This document shows positions 35,047 to 43,777 of a stretch of 64,000 nucleotides of DNA, piece by piece; the stretch's first letter is position 1; each line of letters starts with the position of its first letter. A program made the position numbers and the translations under genes. The DNA is from Deltaproteobacteria bacterium (GTDB lineage Bacteria > Desulfobacterota > Desulfomonilia > UBA1062). The notes beneath the pieces were generated by a model that saw only the letters and a list, made by a program, of their open reading frames with translations, was not told the origin of the DNA and made no database searches. Location: the NCBI GenBank assembly GCA_018433775.1, contig JAHDQN010000020.1, positions 124,001 through 188,000 of the forward strand, written 5' to 3'.

Positions 35047-36539
35047 TCGACGTCCACGGCAACGTACAGGGGTCTGGTGTTGCGTATGACCAGCATGAGC
35101 ACTGCCTGGCCTTTTTTCACGGTCTCGATCGCAGCGAGGTATTCTTCGACATTCTTCACTTGGGCGCCGTTCACCTCCCTGATGACGTCCATCTTCTGCA
35201 GCTTGCTCCCCGCGGCGCTCCCCCGGGAATCGATGTCCATCACCAGAACGCCCGAAAGCCCGTCCAGATCCAGCTGTTTCTGCACCTCGGGCGTGATGTC
35301 CATGATCACCAGGCCGAGCTTGTCCATGGTATTGTCCGGGGTCTGCCCGAGAGTGCTGCCCAGCTCGGATATCTTCTCGTCACTGCGCTTCTCCAGCCTG
35401 GTATTGAGCGTCACCTTTGCGGAGCCACGCCAGACGATTATGGACACCTGCTCCTCGGGTTTGAGGCTGCCGATCATCCGGGTGAGCGTCATGGGGTCAT
35501 GGATCTTCAGGCGATTGATCTCCAGGATGATGTCGCCTTTCTTCACCCCGGCCTTTTCCGCCGGATCACCCGGGTACACGGCGGTGACCATGGCCCCGGC
35601 CGGATCACCCAGCCCCACGGCCCGGGCGATCTCCGGAGTGACCTCCTGGATGGCAACGCCCAGCCACCCCCGGGACACCTCGCCCGTATCCTTGAGCTCC
35701 TGGAGAATCTGCTTGGCCATGTTGATGGGAATGGCAAAACCGATGCCCTGGCCCGAGGACACAATGGCGGTGTTGATGCCCACCACCTCTCCGTTCATGT
35801 TGATCAGCGGCCCCCCGGAATTACCGGGGTTGATTGCCGCATCCGTCTGGATGAAGTTGTCGTAGGGACCGGCGCCGATTACCCTGGCCTTGGCGGACAC
35901 GATCCCCTGCGTCAGGGTGTGGCCGAAGCCGAAGGGGTTGCCGATGGCGATAATCCAGTCCCCGATCTCCAGAGAGTCCGAGTCGCCCAGAACGGCAACG
36001 GGAAAGTCATCTCTGTCGGAGCGGATCTTTATCAGGGCGATGTCCGTGTTGTCGTCCTTGCCGACCACATCGGCCCGGTATTCCTGCCCCGATTCGTCGG
36101 ACAGCGAGATGAAAATCTCGTCCGCGCCGGAGATCACGTGGTTGTTTGTCAGAACATACCCGTTCTTCGAGATGATGAACCCGGAGCCCAGGCTCCGTTG
36201 ATCGAGATCCTGATCAGGGAGCTGCTCGAAGAATCTGCGGAAGAACTCTTCGAACCGCTCGTTGTGATCGCCGGGCGCATCGAACCGCTGGTAGAGATCC
36301 CCACCCGGGAGCTTCCTGGTTGTCCTGACGTTCACCACGGTCGGGCTTGCCGTCTTGGCGAGCGACCTCAGACTCGGCATGAGAACATAGGAACCTTCCT
36401 CCTGCCGGCCTTCCTTCCAGAAGGGCAGCGCCTCGCCCTCGGGTGTGAAGCCCAGTGAGGTGGCCACATACACCCCCACCAGGGCCGAGCACACGGCAAC
36501 CAGAGCCAGCAGGCCTATGGACGATATGCGTCTTGGCAT
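35043..36539 (-). CDS. degP: Periplasmic serine protease DegP/HtrA type (DegQ/Do)
   Basis: 498 residues with an N-terminal signal sequence (SSIGLLALVAVCSALVGVYV). The trypsin-like domain has catalytic His134 in TNNHVI, Asp166 in NTDIAL and Ser241 in NPGNSGGP. Two PDZ domains follow (GWLGVAIQEVTPEIARAVG and GLVIMDITPEVQKQLDL). Acts as protease and chaperone on misfolded envelope proteins. It sits between DUF1844 and ispE; the 4-base overlap with ispE shows co-translation. DegP upstream of ispE is unusual in function but may just be an operon. Confidence 0.96.
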   Translation of the reverse strand: MPRRISSIGLLALVAVCSALVGVYVATSLGFTPEGEALPFWKEGRQEEGSYVLMPSLRSLAKTASPTVVNVRTTRKLPGGDLYQRFDAPGDHNERFEEFFRRFFEQLPDQDLDQRSLGSGFIISKNGYVLTNNHVISGADEIFISLSDESGQEYRADVVGKDDNTDIALIKIRSDRDDFPVAVLGDSDSLEIGDWIIAIGNPFGFGHTLTQGIVSAKARVIGAGPYDNFIQTDAAINPGNSGGPLINMNGEVVGINTAIVSSGQGIGFAIPINMAKQILQELKDTGEVSRGWLGVAIQEVTPEIARAVGLGDPAGAMVTAVYPGDPAEKAGVKKGDIILEINRLKIHDPMTLTRMIGSLKPEEQVSIIVWRGSAKVTLNTRLEKRSDEKISELGSTLGQTPDNTMDKLGLVIMDITPEVQKQLDLDGLSGVLVMDIDSRGSAAGSKLQKMDVIREVNGAQVKNVEEYLAAIETVKKGQAVLMLVIRNTRPLYVAVDVE

Positions 36540-36565
36540 AATTCACCCTCTTCTTTTTACACTTA

Positions 36566-36931
36566 CTATTCGATAAAGCCCATCCTCAGTTCATAGAGGA
36601 TGTTCTCCACCAGCGTCTCCTCATCCCGGGTGAGGTTCCCCCTGGTCTTCTCCCGAAGCATCTCGATGATGTGAATGTTCTGTTTTGCCAGGGACGGATT
36701 CCTGCCGGTCTGACCGGTGGCGGGATCGGGCATCTTGCCCATGCTGATGACGGCGGCACTCGCAAAGCTCATGATAAGGGTGGAAAAATCCACATCGGGC
36801 TGATCTTCCTGCCCCGACGACGAGAAGCCTTCCGCCTCTCCGGAAGAGGCTGCTCTTCCCTGGGGCTGCCCCGGCTCTCCGCTCCGGCCTCTCCTGTCGG
36901 TAAAGGTATATCCCTTTTTCCGGTCTTCCAT
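36566..36931 (-). CDS. DUF1844 protein
   Basis: 121 residues; AAGGAGG precedes the ATG. The first 45 residues are polar and disordered (KGYTFTDRRGRSGEPGQPQG). The C-terminal 75 residues carry the DUF1844 pattern: VDFSTLIMSFASAAVISMGK, PSLAKQNIHIIEMLREKTRG and ETLVENILYELRMGFIE. Role unknown; common in delta- and other proteobacteria as a small soluble protein near envelope or housekeeping genes. 26 bases upstream of degP, so same operon. Confidence 0.9.
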   Translation of the reverse strand: MEDRKKGYTFTDRRGRSGEPGQPQGRAASSGEAEGFSSSGQEDQPDVDFSTLIMSFASAAVISMGKMPDPATGQTGRNPSLAKQNIHIIEMLREKTRGNLTRDEETLVENILYELRMGFIE

Positions 36932-37003
36932 ATCTCCTCCTTACCATTTTCCAGCCCCGTTTCACATCCCCATGAATCAACGCGGCCAGGGAATATCCGG
37001 CCC

Positions 37004-38137
37004 CTATTCGATTCCGTGGACAGGAAATATCTTCTCCCTTACAAAGGCCAGCTTTTTCTGGATATACTCGTCAAGATCACGCCTGAGGTTCTCGGCAAGA
37101 TGATAAGGCGGGTCTCGGAGCTCATCGGGCCCCTGGGAAAAAGGAACGAGATTGCCGCTGATGATGCCCTGGTACGGGTCGTACGGCTCCAGTCCGTTGA
37201 AGATCGCCCATGCAAGGGTCCATCCCCTCACCACATCGGACACGCTGTAGCCCCCTCCGCCCAGGGCCAGAACCTGAGAGCAGCTCTTCTTGATGGCCTC
37301 GATAACCCGGCTGTACCCGTTGTTTGTCAACCTCAGGTTCGTCAGCGGATCCTTTTTCAGGGTGTCGAGCCCGATCTGGGCCACCACACAGTCGGGCCGG
37401 AAAGATTCGACAAGAGGCGTGTAGACGGCCTCGAACGCCCGCACATAGGTATCGTCGTCGGTATACTCGGACAGAGGCACATTGACCGTATACCCCAGCC
37501 CCCTGCCCTCGCCCATCTCGTTTTCGAAACCGGAGCCCGGATACAGGGTCTCCCCGCTCTGGTGCAGCGAGATGAACAGCACATCGTCCCGGTCATAAAA
37601 CGCGTCCTGGACACCATTGCCGTGATGGGCGTCGATGTCCACATAGACGATTTTCTTCATGCCGCTTTTCAGAAGCCTGTTGATGGCGATCACGATGTCG
37701 TTGACATAGCAGAAGCCCTCGGCATGGTCGTATCCCGCGTGATGCAGCCCTCCGACAGGGGAGAATACCATGTCAGCCTTTCCCTCGGAGAGGAGCTCGG
37801 CGCCGAGGATGGTTGCGCCCAGGACCAGAAGGGAAAAGTCGAACACCCCCTTGAAGACCGGGTTGTCTCCCGTCCCCAGCCCGTACTCGAGCATGGTGAA
37901 ATCAAACGACCCGGAGTTTGCATCCTTGAGCGCATCCACATACTGAGGCAGGTGATATTCGAGCATCACCTCCTCCGTGGCGGGCGTCGGCTCCATCACC
38001 TCGATCCAGGACGCGTCGAGCAGACCGTAACGGTAGCAGAGCTCGAATGTCATGGTGCCACGATAGGGCTTGAACGGATGATACTCTCCGAGACTGAAGT
38101 CGTCGAACTTCGATGTATAGATAAAAGCGGAATTCAC
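37004..38137 (-). CDS. acuC: AcuC-like histone-deacetylase-family protein
   Basis: 377 residues from a GTG at 38137 with GGGAG upstream. The zinc-dependent deacetylase fold is shown by VGGLHHAGYDHAEGFCYVND (active His pair and channel), YVDIDAHHGNGVQDAFY (zinc Asp and His), SLHQSGETLYPGSGFENEMG and LALGGGGYSVSDVVR (catalytic Tyr in the GGGGY loop). In Bacillus AcuC removes acetyl from acetyl-CoA synthetase; the target here is unknown. The acyl-CoA synthetase and sirtuin lie 33 kb away. Confidence 0.93.
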   Translation of the reverse strand: MNSAFIYTSKFDDFSLGEYHPFKPYRGTMTFELCYRYGLLDASWIEVMEPTPATEEVMLEYHLPQYVDALKDANSGSFDFTMLEYGLGTGDNPVFKGVFDFSLLVLGATILGAELLSEGKADMVFSPVGGLHHAGYDHAEGFCYVNDIVIAINRLLKSGMKKIVYVDIDAHHGNGVQDAFYDRDDVLFISLHQSGETLYPGSGFENEMGEGRGLGYTVNVPLSEYTDDDTYVRAFEAVYTPLVESFRPDCVVAQIGLDTLKKDPLTNLRLTNNGYSRVIEAIKKSCSQVLALGGGGYSVSDVVRGWTLAWAIFNGLEPYDPYQGIISGNLVPFSQGPDELRDPPYHLAENLRRDLDEYIQKKLAFVREKIFPVHGIE

Positions 38138-38540
38138 TCTGCTCTCCCTGTTCGCTCCTGATCACGCTCTCTTTCAAAGGAGAAAATCTCACACCTTAAA
38201 AAACCCGCCATACCGGCACGTCCTTCACCGGGAAACCGGCGTCACCTGCCCTTGTGCTGTACCTGGCGGCACATCATTCAATAACACAGAATCAGGAAAG
38301 TGCAAACAATTCACCTAGTATTCATGAATAACTCCCTGTCGTGCTTTTCACAGCAGGAAGCAGAGAAGAGGGAACGGCTCCACGATCGGAGTAAGGTCCG
38401 CCGGATTGAAATGCACAGGCACTGACACAAAAATTAAGGATTTTTACTTGACATATCAATGCCATAGATATTATAGACGCGGGCCGGCTCATATGCTAGA
38501 CTCGATAGCTACGTGGGATACCGGTGAAAGGAGACCTTCC
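38138..38540. other. Divergent intergenic region with a promoter
   Basis: About 400 bases between acuC (minus) and a small plus-strand gene. It is AT-richer than the surroundings, has a good promoter at 38448-38477, and an upstream segment CACCTTAAAAAACCCGCC near 38191. No other gene is supported. Confidence 0.5.
38448..38477 (+). promoter_or_regulatory. Sigma-70-like promoter
   Basis: TTGACA at 38448-38453 is followed 17 bases later by TTATAG (38471-38476) or 18 bases later by TATAGA (38472-38477). The small gene at 38541 starts about 63 bases downstream. Confidence 0.65.
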
Positions 38541-38783
38541 ATGGGAAACGGGCTTGAGATTTTGGAGAAACTGGTCGTGGTGGAGAATGGAAAGATCAAG
38601 GTCATGCGCACGATCGAGGATATCGAAAATCTCCTGGAAAAACTGACCAGAATACAGGCCGCCTACCGGAACATGAAAAGCGACCGCGAGCGGAAGGTCA
38701 AGGAAGAAGTCGATCATCTGATCCGCGTCATCGTGTCCCTGGCGTCAATCGTCTATGCCACGGAACTCAAGCGGGCACAGTAG
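38541..38783 (+). CDS. Small helical protein of unknown function, 80 residues
   Basis: Starts MGNGLEILEKLVVVENGK; GAAAGGAGA lies 5 bases upstream of the ATG and a sigma-70-like promoter lies in front. The protein is almost all helix, with a charged coiled-coil-like middle (RNMKSDRERKVKEEVDHLI). No signal peptide or cysteines. I do not recognise the family. Confidence 0.7.
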   Translation: MGNGLEILEKLVVVENGKIKVMRTIEDIENLLEKLTRIQAAYRNMKSDRERKVKEEVDHLIRVIVSLASIVYATELKRAQ

Positions 38784-38951
38784 CGCGCCGGGAGAAGAAA
38801 GGGGCCGTTGGGTTGCCGTCTGAACGAAAGAGCGCACCTCGGGGAACCCGGGCGCCACGCACATCGCGGAACGAGACCTCTGCGACGTGGCACGTGAGTT
38901 TTCTTTTGCAAGGATAACGGACCGTGATACGGCTATCTGGGATATTCACGA

Positions 38952-39845
38952 ATGGTTGAAAAAGAGCGGGGAATATTCACATTCCCACTGCAGATGGCGA
39001 ACCCCGGGGTCCAGATGCTCTGGAATGTGCTCCTCCTGGTAGCCGGCGGCGTCGTATGCGCGGTAGCGGTAAACGGCATCCTCATACCCCAGCGTTTTCT
39101 GAGCGCCGGGTTCACGGGGGCGTCGCTGATCATCCACTACCTCGTTCCCACCGTCTCGGTGGGCATCATCTATTTCCTCATCAACATCCCCGTCTTCCTG
39201 GCCGGGTGGTCGCTGGTGGGAAGGCGCTTCTTCTGCTACAGCATCGCGGGCATGGTGATCTACTCGTTTGCCCTGACCGTCATCGACGTGGACATCTCCA
39301 TCGACAACAAGATCTTGAGCGCCCTGCTCGCCGGGATTATCAGCGGCTCAGGCAGCGGCCTCATGCTGAAGTCGTACGGGTCGGCGGGAGGCACGGATAT
39401 CCTCGCGGTCATCCTCCAGAAGGCCATGTCCATCCGGCTGGGGAGCACGGCCCTGGCAATCAACTGCGTCATCCTGGTGGCGGCCTCGTTCCTCATCTCG
39501 CTGGAGGATGCCCTGTATACCCTCGTGTTCCTCTACGTGAGCGCGTACTTCATGAACCTGGTGGTGGTCGGGTTCAGCAAGAGGAAGGCGGTGATGATCA
39601 TATCCGACCACTGGGAGAAAATCTCCCAGGAAATACTCAAGAAAGACCGCAGGGGCGTGACCATCATCGAAGGCGCGGGGGGATACAGGAGAGACGGCAA
39701 GCAGATCATCTACAGCATCATCACCTTTCAGGACCTGCCCCAGCTCAAGAGGATGGTCTCGGAGATCGACCCAAATGCGTTCGTGGTGGTCATGGATACC
39801 CTGGAGGTCATGGGCGCGCGGATCGGGAACCAGCCGCACTGGTAG
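38952..39845 (+). CDS. YitT-family membrane protein (DUF161/DUF2179)
   Basis: 297 residues. Five hydrophobic helices in the first 210 residues (MLWNVLLLVAGGVVCAVAV through ALYTLVFLYVSAYFMNLVVV) carry GSGSGLMLKSYGSAGGTDIL, typical of the YitT family. The cytoplasmic C terminus is the DUF2179 ferredoxin-like domain (VMIISDHWEKISQEILKKDR, GVTIIEGAGGYRRDGKQIIY). Function not established. No ribosome site is visible at the ATG. Confidence 0.9.
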   Translation: MVEKERGIFTFPLQMANPGVQMLWNVLLLVAGGVVCAVAVNGILIPQRFLSAGFTGASLIIHYLVPTVSVGIIYFLINIPVFLAGWSLVGRRFFCYSIAGMVIYSFALTVIDVDISIDNKILSALLAGIISGSGSGLMLKSYGSAGGTDILAVILQKAMSIRLGSTALAINCVILVAASFLISLEDALYTLVFLYVSAYFMNLVVVGFSKRKAVMIISDHWEKISQEILKKDRRGVTIIEGAGGYRRDGKQIIYSIITFQDLPQLKRMVSEIDPNAFVVVMDTLEVMGARIGNQPHW

Positions 39846-39902
39846 CCCGGCGCCGGCTGAGGGATGAAGGGCCGGCGAATATGTAAGGACCTCTCCCCGT
39901 TT

Positions 39903-41267
39903 TTAGCGGTAGAGTTTTTTCTCGCTCTCCACCACGTCGATGATCTCGTTGATGAGGGTGGGGAGCTTGCGCATCACCCGCTCCCAGGAAACGGTCCGGG
40001 GCGTCTCGTAGATCTCGGCGCCGAGGCTCTGCGAGGTCTTCTCAATCACCGAGAGCAGGCCCTGGTCGATAAAGGGCCTGAACTCCCCATGCTCGGTCAC
40101 GTACGAGCTGAAACGCCGGGCCATGAAGGCGGGCGAAAGCAACTGATCGCCCGCAAAAAGAATCACGTTCTTGAACACGTTGTCCACCATGGCCTCCTCC
40201 AGGTTCGTGTCATAGGTGAGGCCGCAGTATGCCGCATTGTCCGCGTACATCTTGATGAGGTCGTCCGCCACGCTCAGATAGGTGGTGGTGAGATCCCGGA
40301 TGAAGTGCTCGGAGATCGCGAGCCCCTCTTCCACGACCAAGGCGGCGAGCAGGGTGGAGACGATGTCGATGCCCATCTTGTAAAGCCCCTTGGTGCGGTC
40401 GTCCTCGGACACCGGCTGGTGTTTGTGGTCGAAAGGCAGCTGGGAGATCTCCACCTGGGCGCAGGTGGTGGCCTTGCGGTAGACCTCGATCAGGGTAAAG
40501 ATCTCGACGCCCCAGTTGGTGGCGAACTGCATCCGCTTGAGGAGTTGTCCGTCGAAGACCACCTCCCCGGAGAGCTGGTAGTTGAAGTTCAGCAGAAAAT
40601 CCACCAGGCGCAAGACCTTCTCCTCCTGGGTTTCGGTGAACTTTCTTTTGAGCGCGATAAGGAGAGGATCGAGCAGGAGCCTCTTGACCCTTCCGTAGAA
40701 CATCCCGTCTTTGATCCGCGCATAGAAAGCCTTGCTGAACTGGTAGTTGAGCACCTGCACGGGATAGAACAGCCGGTCGAGCTGCTCCCGGCTGAAGGTA
40801 CGGATATCGGCGTCCACGAGCCCGATGCTCTGGGCACCCATGGCAAGGGCTATGCCGAAGGACATGAACATGTTCCGTCCCTTGCCGGGCTGTTCGATGC
40901 GGAAACCCGCGTCGGAGAGCTTGCCGTAGATGGACGAAAAGCCCGGGCCGTCATTGTGCTGGATCAGATAGTTCTGCACATTGTGCTCATTCAGAATACC
41001 GGCGAGCTCCCTTGCGTCGTCTTCGCTCGCCCGGTCGAGGCCGAAGATGATCTGGGAGAGATAGCTGACGCCGGCCAGGTGCTTCACGATGTTCTCGAAC
41101 ACCGGCCGGTTCTCCGGCAGGGTGTACTCCGAGGCCAGCAAGGGAATGATCAGCACCGCCTTCTTCCACTTGGAATGCTGGAGCAGCTCGAGCTCCATCC
41201 TGGGGCTGTCTTCGTTCAGGAGATACAGGGTGGATATCCTGGTATGTGTCTGCGCAAAATTGGACAT
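39903..41267 (-). CDS. GpgS-like glycosyltransferase (glucosyl-3-phosphoglycerate synthase / GT81)
   Basis: 454 residues from the ATG at 41267, with GGGGGAG upstream. The GT-A fold features are IIFGLDRASEDDARELAG, FSSIYGKLSDAGFRIEQPGK, and the metal-binding DxD-like DADIRTFSREQLDRL. VFDGQLLKRMQFATNWGVEI and GLYKMGIDIVSTLLAALVVE fit the family. Such enzymes transfer glucose or mannose to 3-phosphoglycerate in compatible-solute synthesis. No phosphatase gene is next to it. The C-terminal 150 residues (from YLSVADDLIKMYADNAAY) are extra and may regulate. Activity on other acceptors is possible. Confidence 0.8.
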   Translation of the reverse strand: MSNFAQTHTRISTLYLLNEDSPRMELELLQHSKWKKAVLIIPLLASEYTLPENRPVFENIVKHLAGVSYLSQIIFGLDRASEDDARELAGILNEHNVQNYLIQHNDGPGFSSIYGKLSDAGFRIEQPGKGRNMFMSFGIALAMGAQSIGLVDADIRTFSREQLDRLFYPVQVLNYQFSKAFYARIKDGMFYGRVKRLLLDPLLIALKRKFTETQEEKVLRLVDFLLNFNYQLSGEVVFDGQLLKRMQFATNWGVEIFTLIEVYRKATTCAQVEISQLPFDHKHQPVSEDDRTKGLYKMGIDIVSTLLAALVVEEGLAISEHFIRDLTTTYLSVADDLIKMYADNAAYCGLTYDTNLEEAMVDNVFKNVILFAGDQLLSPAFMARRFSSYVTEHGEFRPFIDQGLLSVIEKTSQSLGAEIYETPRTVSWERVMRKLPTLINEIIDVVESEKKLYR

Positions 41268-41524
41268 GAACACTCCCCCTTTCTTCTTTTTTCTCACACC
41301 CGTCCAAGGGCGAACAGCCACGAAAAAAACCGGTTCTTCCCCGGTAAGCCATGTATTTTATCGCAAAAAAACACACCGGGTCAACGTTGTAAGGATATGA
41401 GATAGATGATACTGATATGGAAGCTCCTCGAACAGCCCCTCCCCGACCTGCGGGCCGGATGGACCGGGAAAAGATGCGGTGGGAACGGACGATGCGATGT
41501 ATCGCATGGACCCGCGGGAAGGAA

Positions 41525-42292
41525 TCAGGCCAGGATACCGAAATACCAGGTGATGATCGACTCTCCGAAGAGCACGTAGATGAGGGCACCCAGCGCGAGG
41601 AAGGGGCCGAAGGGGATCGCGGTCTGCATGTCCTTCTTCTGGAGCAGGGCCCAGGGGATGCCCACCAGGGAACCCAGGAGCGAACCCGTGAAGATCGTGA
41701 AGAGCACGCCCTGCCACCCGGTGAAGACCCCGATCATGCCGAGCAGCTTGACGTCGCCTCCGCCCATTCCCTGCTTGCCGGTAAGGAAGTAGTAACCGTA
41801 GATCACCGCGATGAGCAGTCCGGCACCCAGGCCCAGGCCGATGAGCGCATCCGGGTAGGAGACCGGCATCCACCACACCAGGGCGAGGCCGACCACGATC
41901 CCGCCTATGGAGAGGCTGTCCGGGATAATCTGATGGTCGAGATCGATGAAGGTGATGACCAGAAGCGCGCACGCCCAGGCATAGTAGACGGCGAAGCTTG
42001 CGTTGAGCCCGAACCGGTAGAGCATGGCCAGCGCCAGCAGAGCGCTCAAGACCTCGACGAGCGGGTAGCGGATCGAGATTTTCTCTTTGCAGCTTCTGCA
42101 TTTACCCCGAAGGATCAGATAGCTTAAGACCGGAATATTGTCCCATGGCTTGATCTTTGCCCCGCACCCGGGGCACCTGGACGAGGGGAAGACGATGGAC
42201 TCCTCCCGCGGGATCCTGTGTATGCAGACATTCAGGAAGCTCCCGATGAACAGACCGATGACGGCGACAGCCACAGGAACCGACAGGATCAC
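41525..42292 (-). CDS. pilD: Type IV prepilin peptidase (PilD/GspO)
   Basis: 255-residue polytopic membrane aspartic protease that cleaves and methylates prepilins. The N-terminal zinc-type Cys quartet is CPGC and CRSC (residues about 40-70). Catalytic Asp residues lie in FIDLDHQIIPD and in GMGGGDVKLLG. Eight hydrophobic segments. Its start overlaps the stop of the unknown protein at 42289 (ATGA), so it is co-translated; no pilin or secretion genes lie in the window. Confidence 0.94.
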   Translation of the reverse strand: MILSVPVAVAVIGLFIGSFLNVCIHRIPREESIVFPSSRCPGCGAKIKPWDNIPVLSYLILRGKCRSCKEKISIRYPLVEVLSALLALAMLYRFGLNASFAVYYAWACALLVITFIDLDHQIIPDSLSIGGIVVGLALVWWMPVSYPDALIGLGLGAGLLIAVIYGYYFLTGKQGMGGGDVKLLGMIGVFTGWQGVLFTIFTGSLLGSLVGIPWALLQKKDMQTAIPFGPFLALGALIYVLFGESIITWYFGILA

Positions 42293-42720
42293 CCGATGAG
42301 GTCTCCCCTCCTGAAGCGCATGAGCTCGCCGTTTAAGGCCGATTCGACATCATCCATGATTCCCTTGAGGGGGTCGTTGTCGGAGAGAAAAGAGCGCGCC
42401 TGGGCGACCGCTGAGCACAGCGAGCTCATCTCGTCCACCATGGGTGCGATATCCTTGAGGCTGCACTTTGGATCGGCCAGTGCCTGTGCATAGGCGTCCA
42501 GCTTGTCCAGGGCCTGTTCGCTGACGCTCAAGGCATTGAACTTCTGGGGGCTGGGCTGATCGAGGCCCGGGATCGACTGCAGACAATGCACCCCGGGACC
42601 TTCCGCCTTCTGCACGTCCTTGAGGATATCTTCAAACGCGGGTCCGCCTGCGGCAGGCGCCGCCGCACCCGGCCTCTTCCCGGTCACCGTACCGATCAAC
42701 ATATTTGGATCAATCTTCAT
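42289..42720 (-). CDS. Unknown protein coupled to prepilin peptidase, 143 residues
   Basis: Starts MKIDPNMLIGTVTGKRPG at 42720 with GAGGAGGAG upstream. An Ala/Gly/Pro linker precedes AFEDILKDVQ; the rest is helical (ALDKLDAYAQALADPKCSLK and MVDEMSSLCSAVAQARSFLS). No signal peptide. I do not recognise a family. The stop overlaps the pilD start by 4 bases, so it is likely part of the same function or operon. Confidence 0.7.
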   Translation of the reverse strand: MKIDPNMLIGTVTGKRPGAAAPAAGGPAFEDILKDVQKAEGPGVHCLQSIPGLDQPSPQKFNALSVSEQALDKLDAYAQALADPKCSLKDIAPMVDEMSSLCSAVAQARSFLSDNDPLKGIMDDVESALNGELMRFRRGDLIG

Positions 42721-42841
42721 GAGCTCCTCCTCCCCGATGGGGAAGCAAAGACGATGCCACAGTTGCCATATCCATCGACAGCCTGGCGTCCGGGCATGAG
42801 AGGGAATTTTCTTCCCCCCTGCCGGAGGAAAAAAACTCCAC

Positions 42842-43777
42842 CTATCCTTTCGAGGGCACGAGCCGTTCAATGACGGCTGCGCGCCGCTGCACGAGCTCTT
42901 CCCGGTCTATCTCCAGGAGCTCGGAGACACACTGGCGAAGCACCTTTCCGGTCGCCTCCACCACGGCCGCCGGGTTGTTCTGTGCGCCGCCCACGGGCTC
43001 CTTTACCAGGTGGTCCGCGATGCCTTCACGGGTAAGGTCCCTGCCCGAGCCCTTCAGGGCATCGGCGGCCTGCTCCTTGTTCGAGGCGTTTCCGTAGAGG
43101 ATGGATGAGAAGGCCTCGGGGCTGATGGCGCTGTAAAACGCGTTTTCGAGCATGACGATCCGGTCGCCGAAGCCAAAAGCCAGCGCGCCCCCGGACCCTG
43201 CCTCTCCGATGATGCACACGATCACCGGGGTCTTCAGGGACGCCAGGGTGGATATGCACCGCGCGATGGAAAATGCCTGCCCCCGATACTCGGTCTCGGG
43301 CACGGGATAGGCGCCCGGGGTGTCCACGAAGGTGATCAGCGGCCTGCCGAACTTCTCGGCAAGCTTCATGAGCCGCATCGCCTTGTGGTGACCCGAAGGG
43401 CTCGCCATGCCGTATCGGTATCTGGCGTGGTCCTTGCTACCGCTCGATCGCTTCTTGTGGCCGACCACCACCACCGGAACGTCGTCGAGGAAGGCAAGCC
43501 CCCCCTTGACAGCCGTGTCGTCCTCGCCGAGCCGGTCGCCGTGGAGCTCGGTGAAGTCATGGAAGATCCCGCTGAGGTAATCGTCGAGCACCGGGCGCCC
43601 GGGGTGCCGGGCCAGCTCGATGCTGCTCCAACGGGAGATGCCCGCATAGATCTCCTCCCGGAACGTGCTGACCTTTCTGGCGAGCTCATGGGTATCCACG
43701 CCCTCGATCCGGGTGATGCTCTTCTGCAGCTCCTTGAGCGCATTGTCGATTTCGTCGAACCGGTCCTTGCTTCTCAT
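42842..43777 (-). CDS. accA: Acetyl-CoA carboxylase carboxyltransferase subunit alpha
   Basis: 311 residues; forms malonyl-CoA with AccD for fatty-acid synthesis. Recognisable stretches are FHDFTELHGDRLGEDDTAVK, KAMRLMKLAEKFGRPLITFV, DTPGAYPVPETEYRGQAFSI, CIIGEAGSGGALAFGFGDRI and EPVGGAQNNP. The QKGR-like stretch before them reads HKKRSSGSKDHARYRYGMAS, close to the E. coli layout but altered. Start overlaps the dnaE stop by 4 bases. Confidence 0.93.
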   Translation of the reverse strand: MRSKDRFDEIDNALKELQKSITRIEGVDTHELARKVSTFREEIYAGISRWSSIELARHPGRPVLDDYLSGIFHDFTELHGDRLGEDDTAVKGGLAFLDDVPVVVVGHKKRSSGSKDHARYRYGMASPSGHHKAMRLMKLAEKFGRPLITFVDTPGAYPVPETEYRGQAFSIARCISTLASLKTPVIVCIIGEAGSGGALAFGFGDRIVMLENAFYSAISPEAFSSILYGNASNKEQAADALKGSGRDLTREGIADHLVKEPVGGAQNNPAAVVEATGKVLRQCVSELLEIDREELVQRRAAVIERLVPSKG

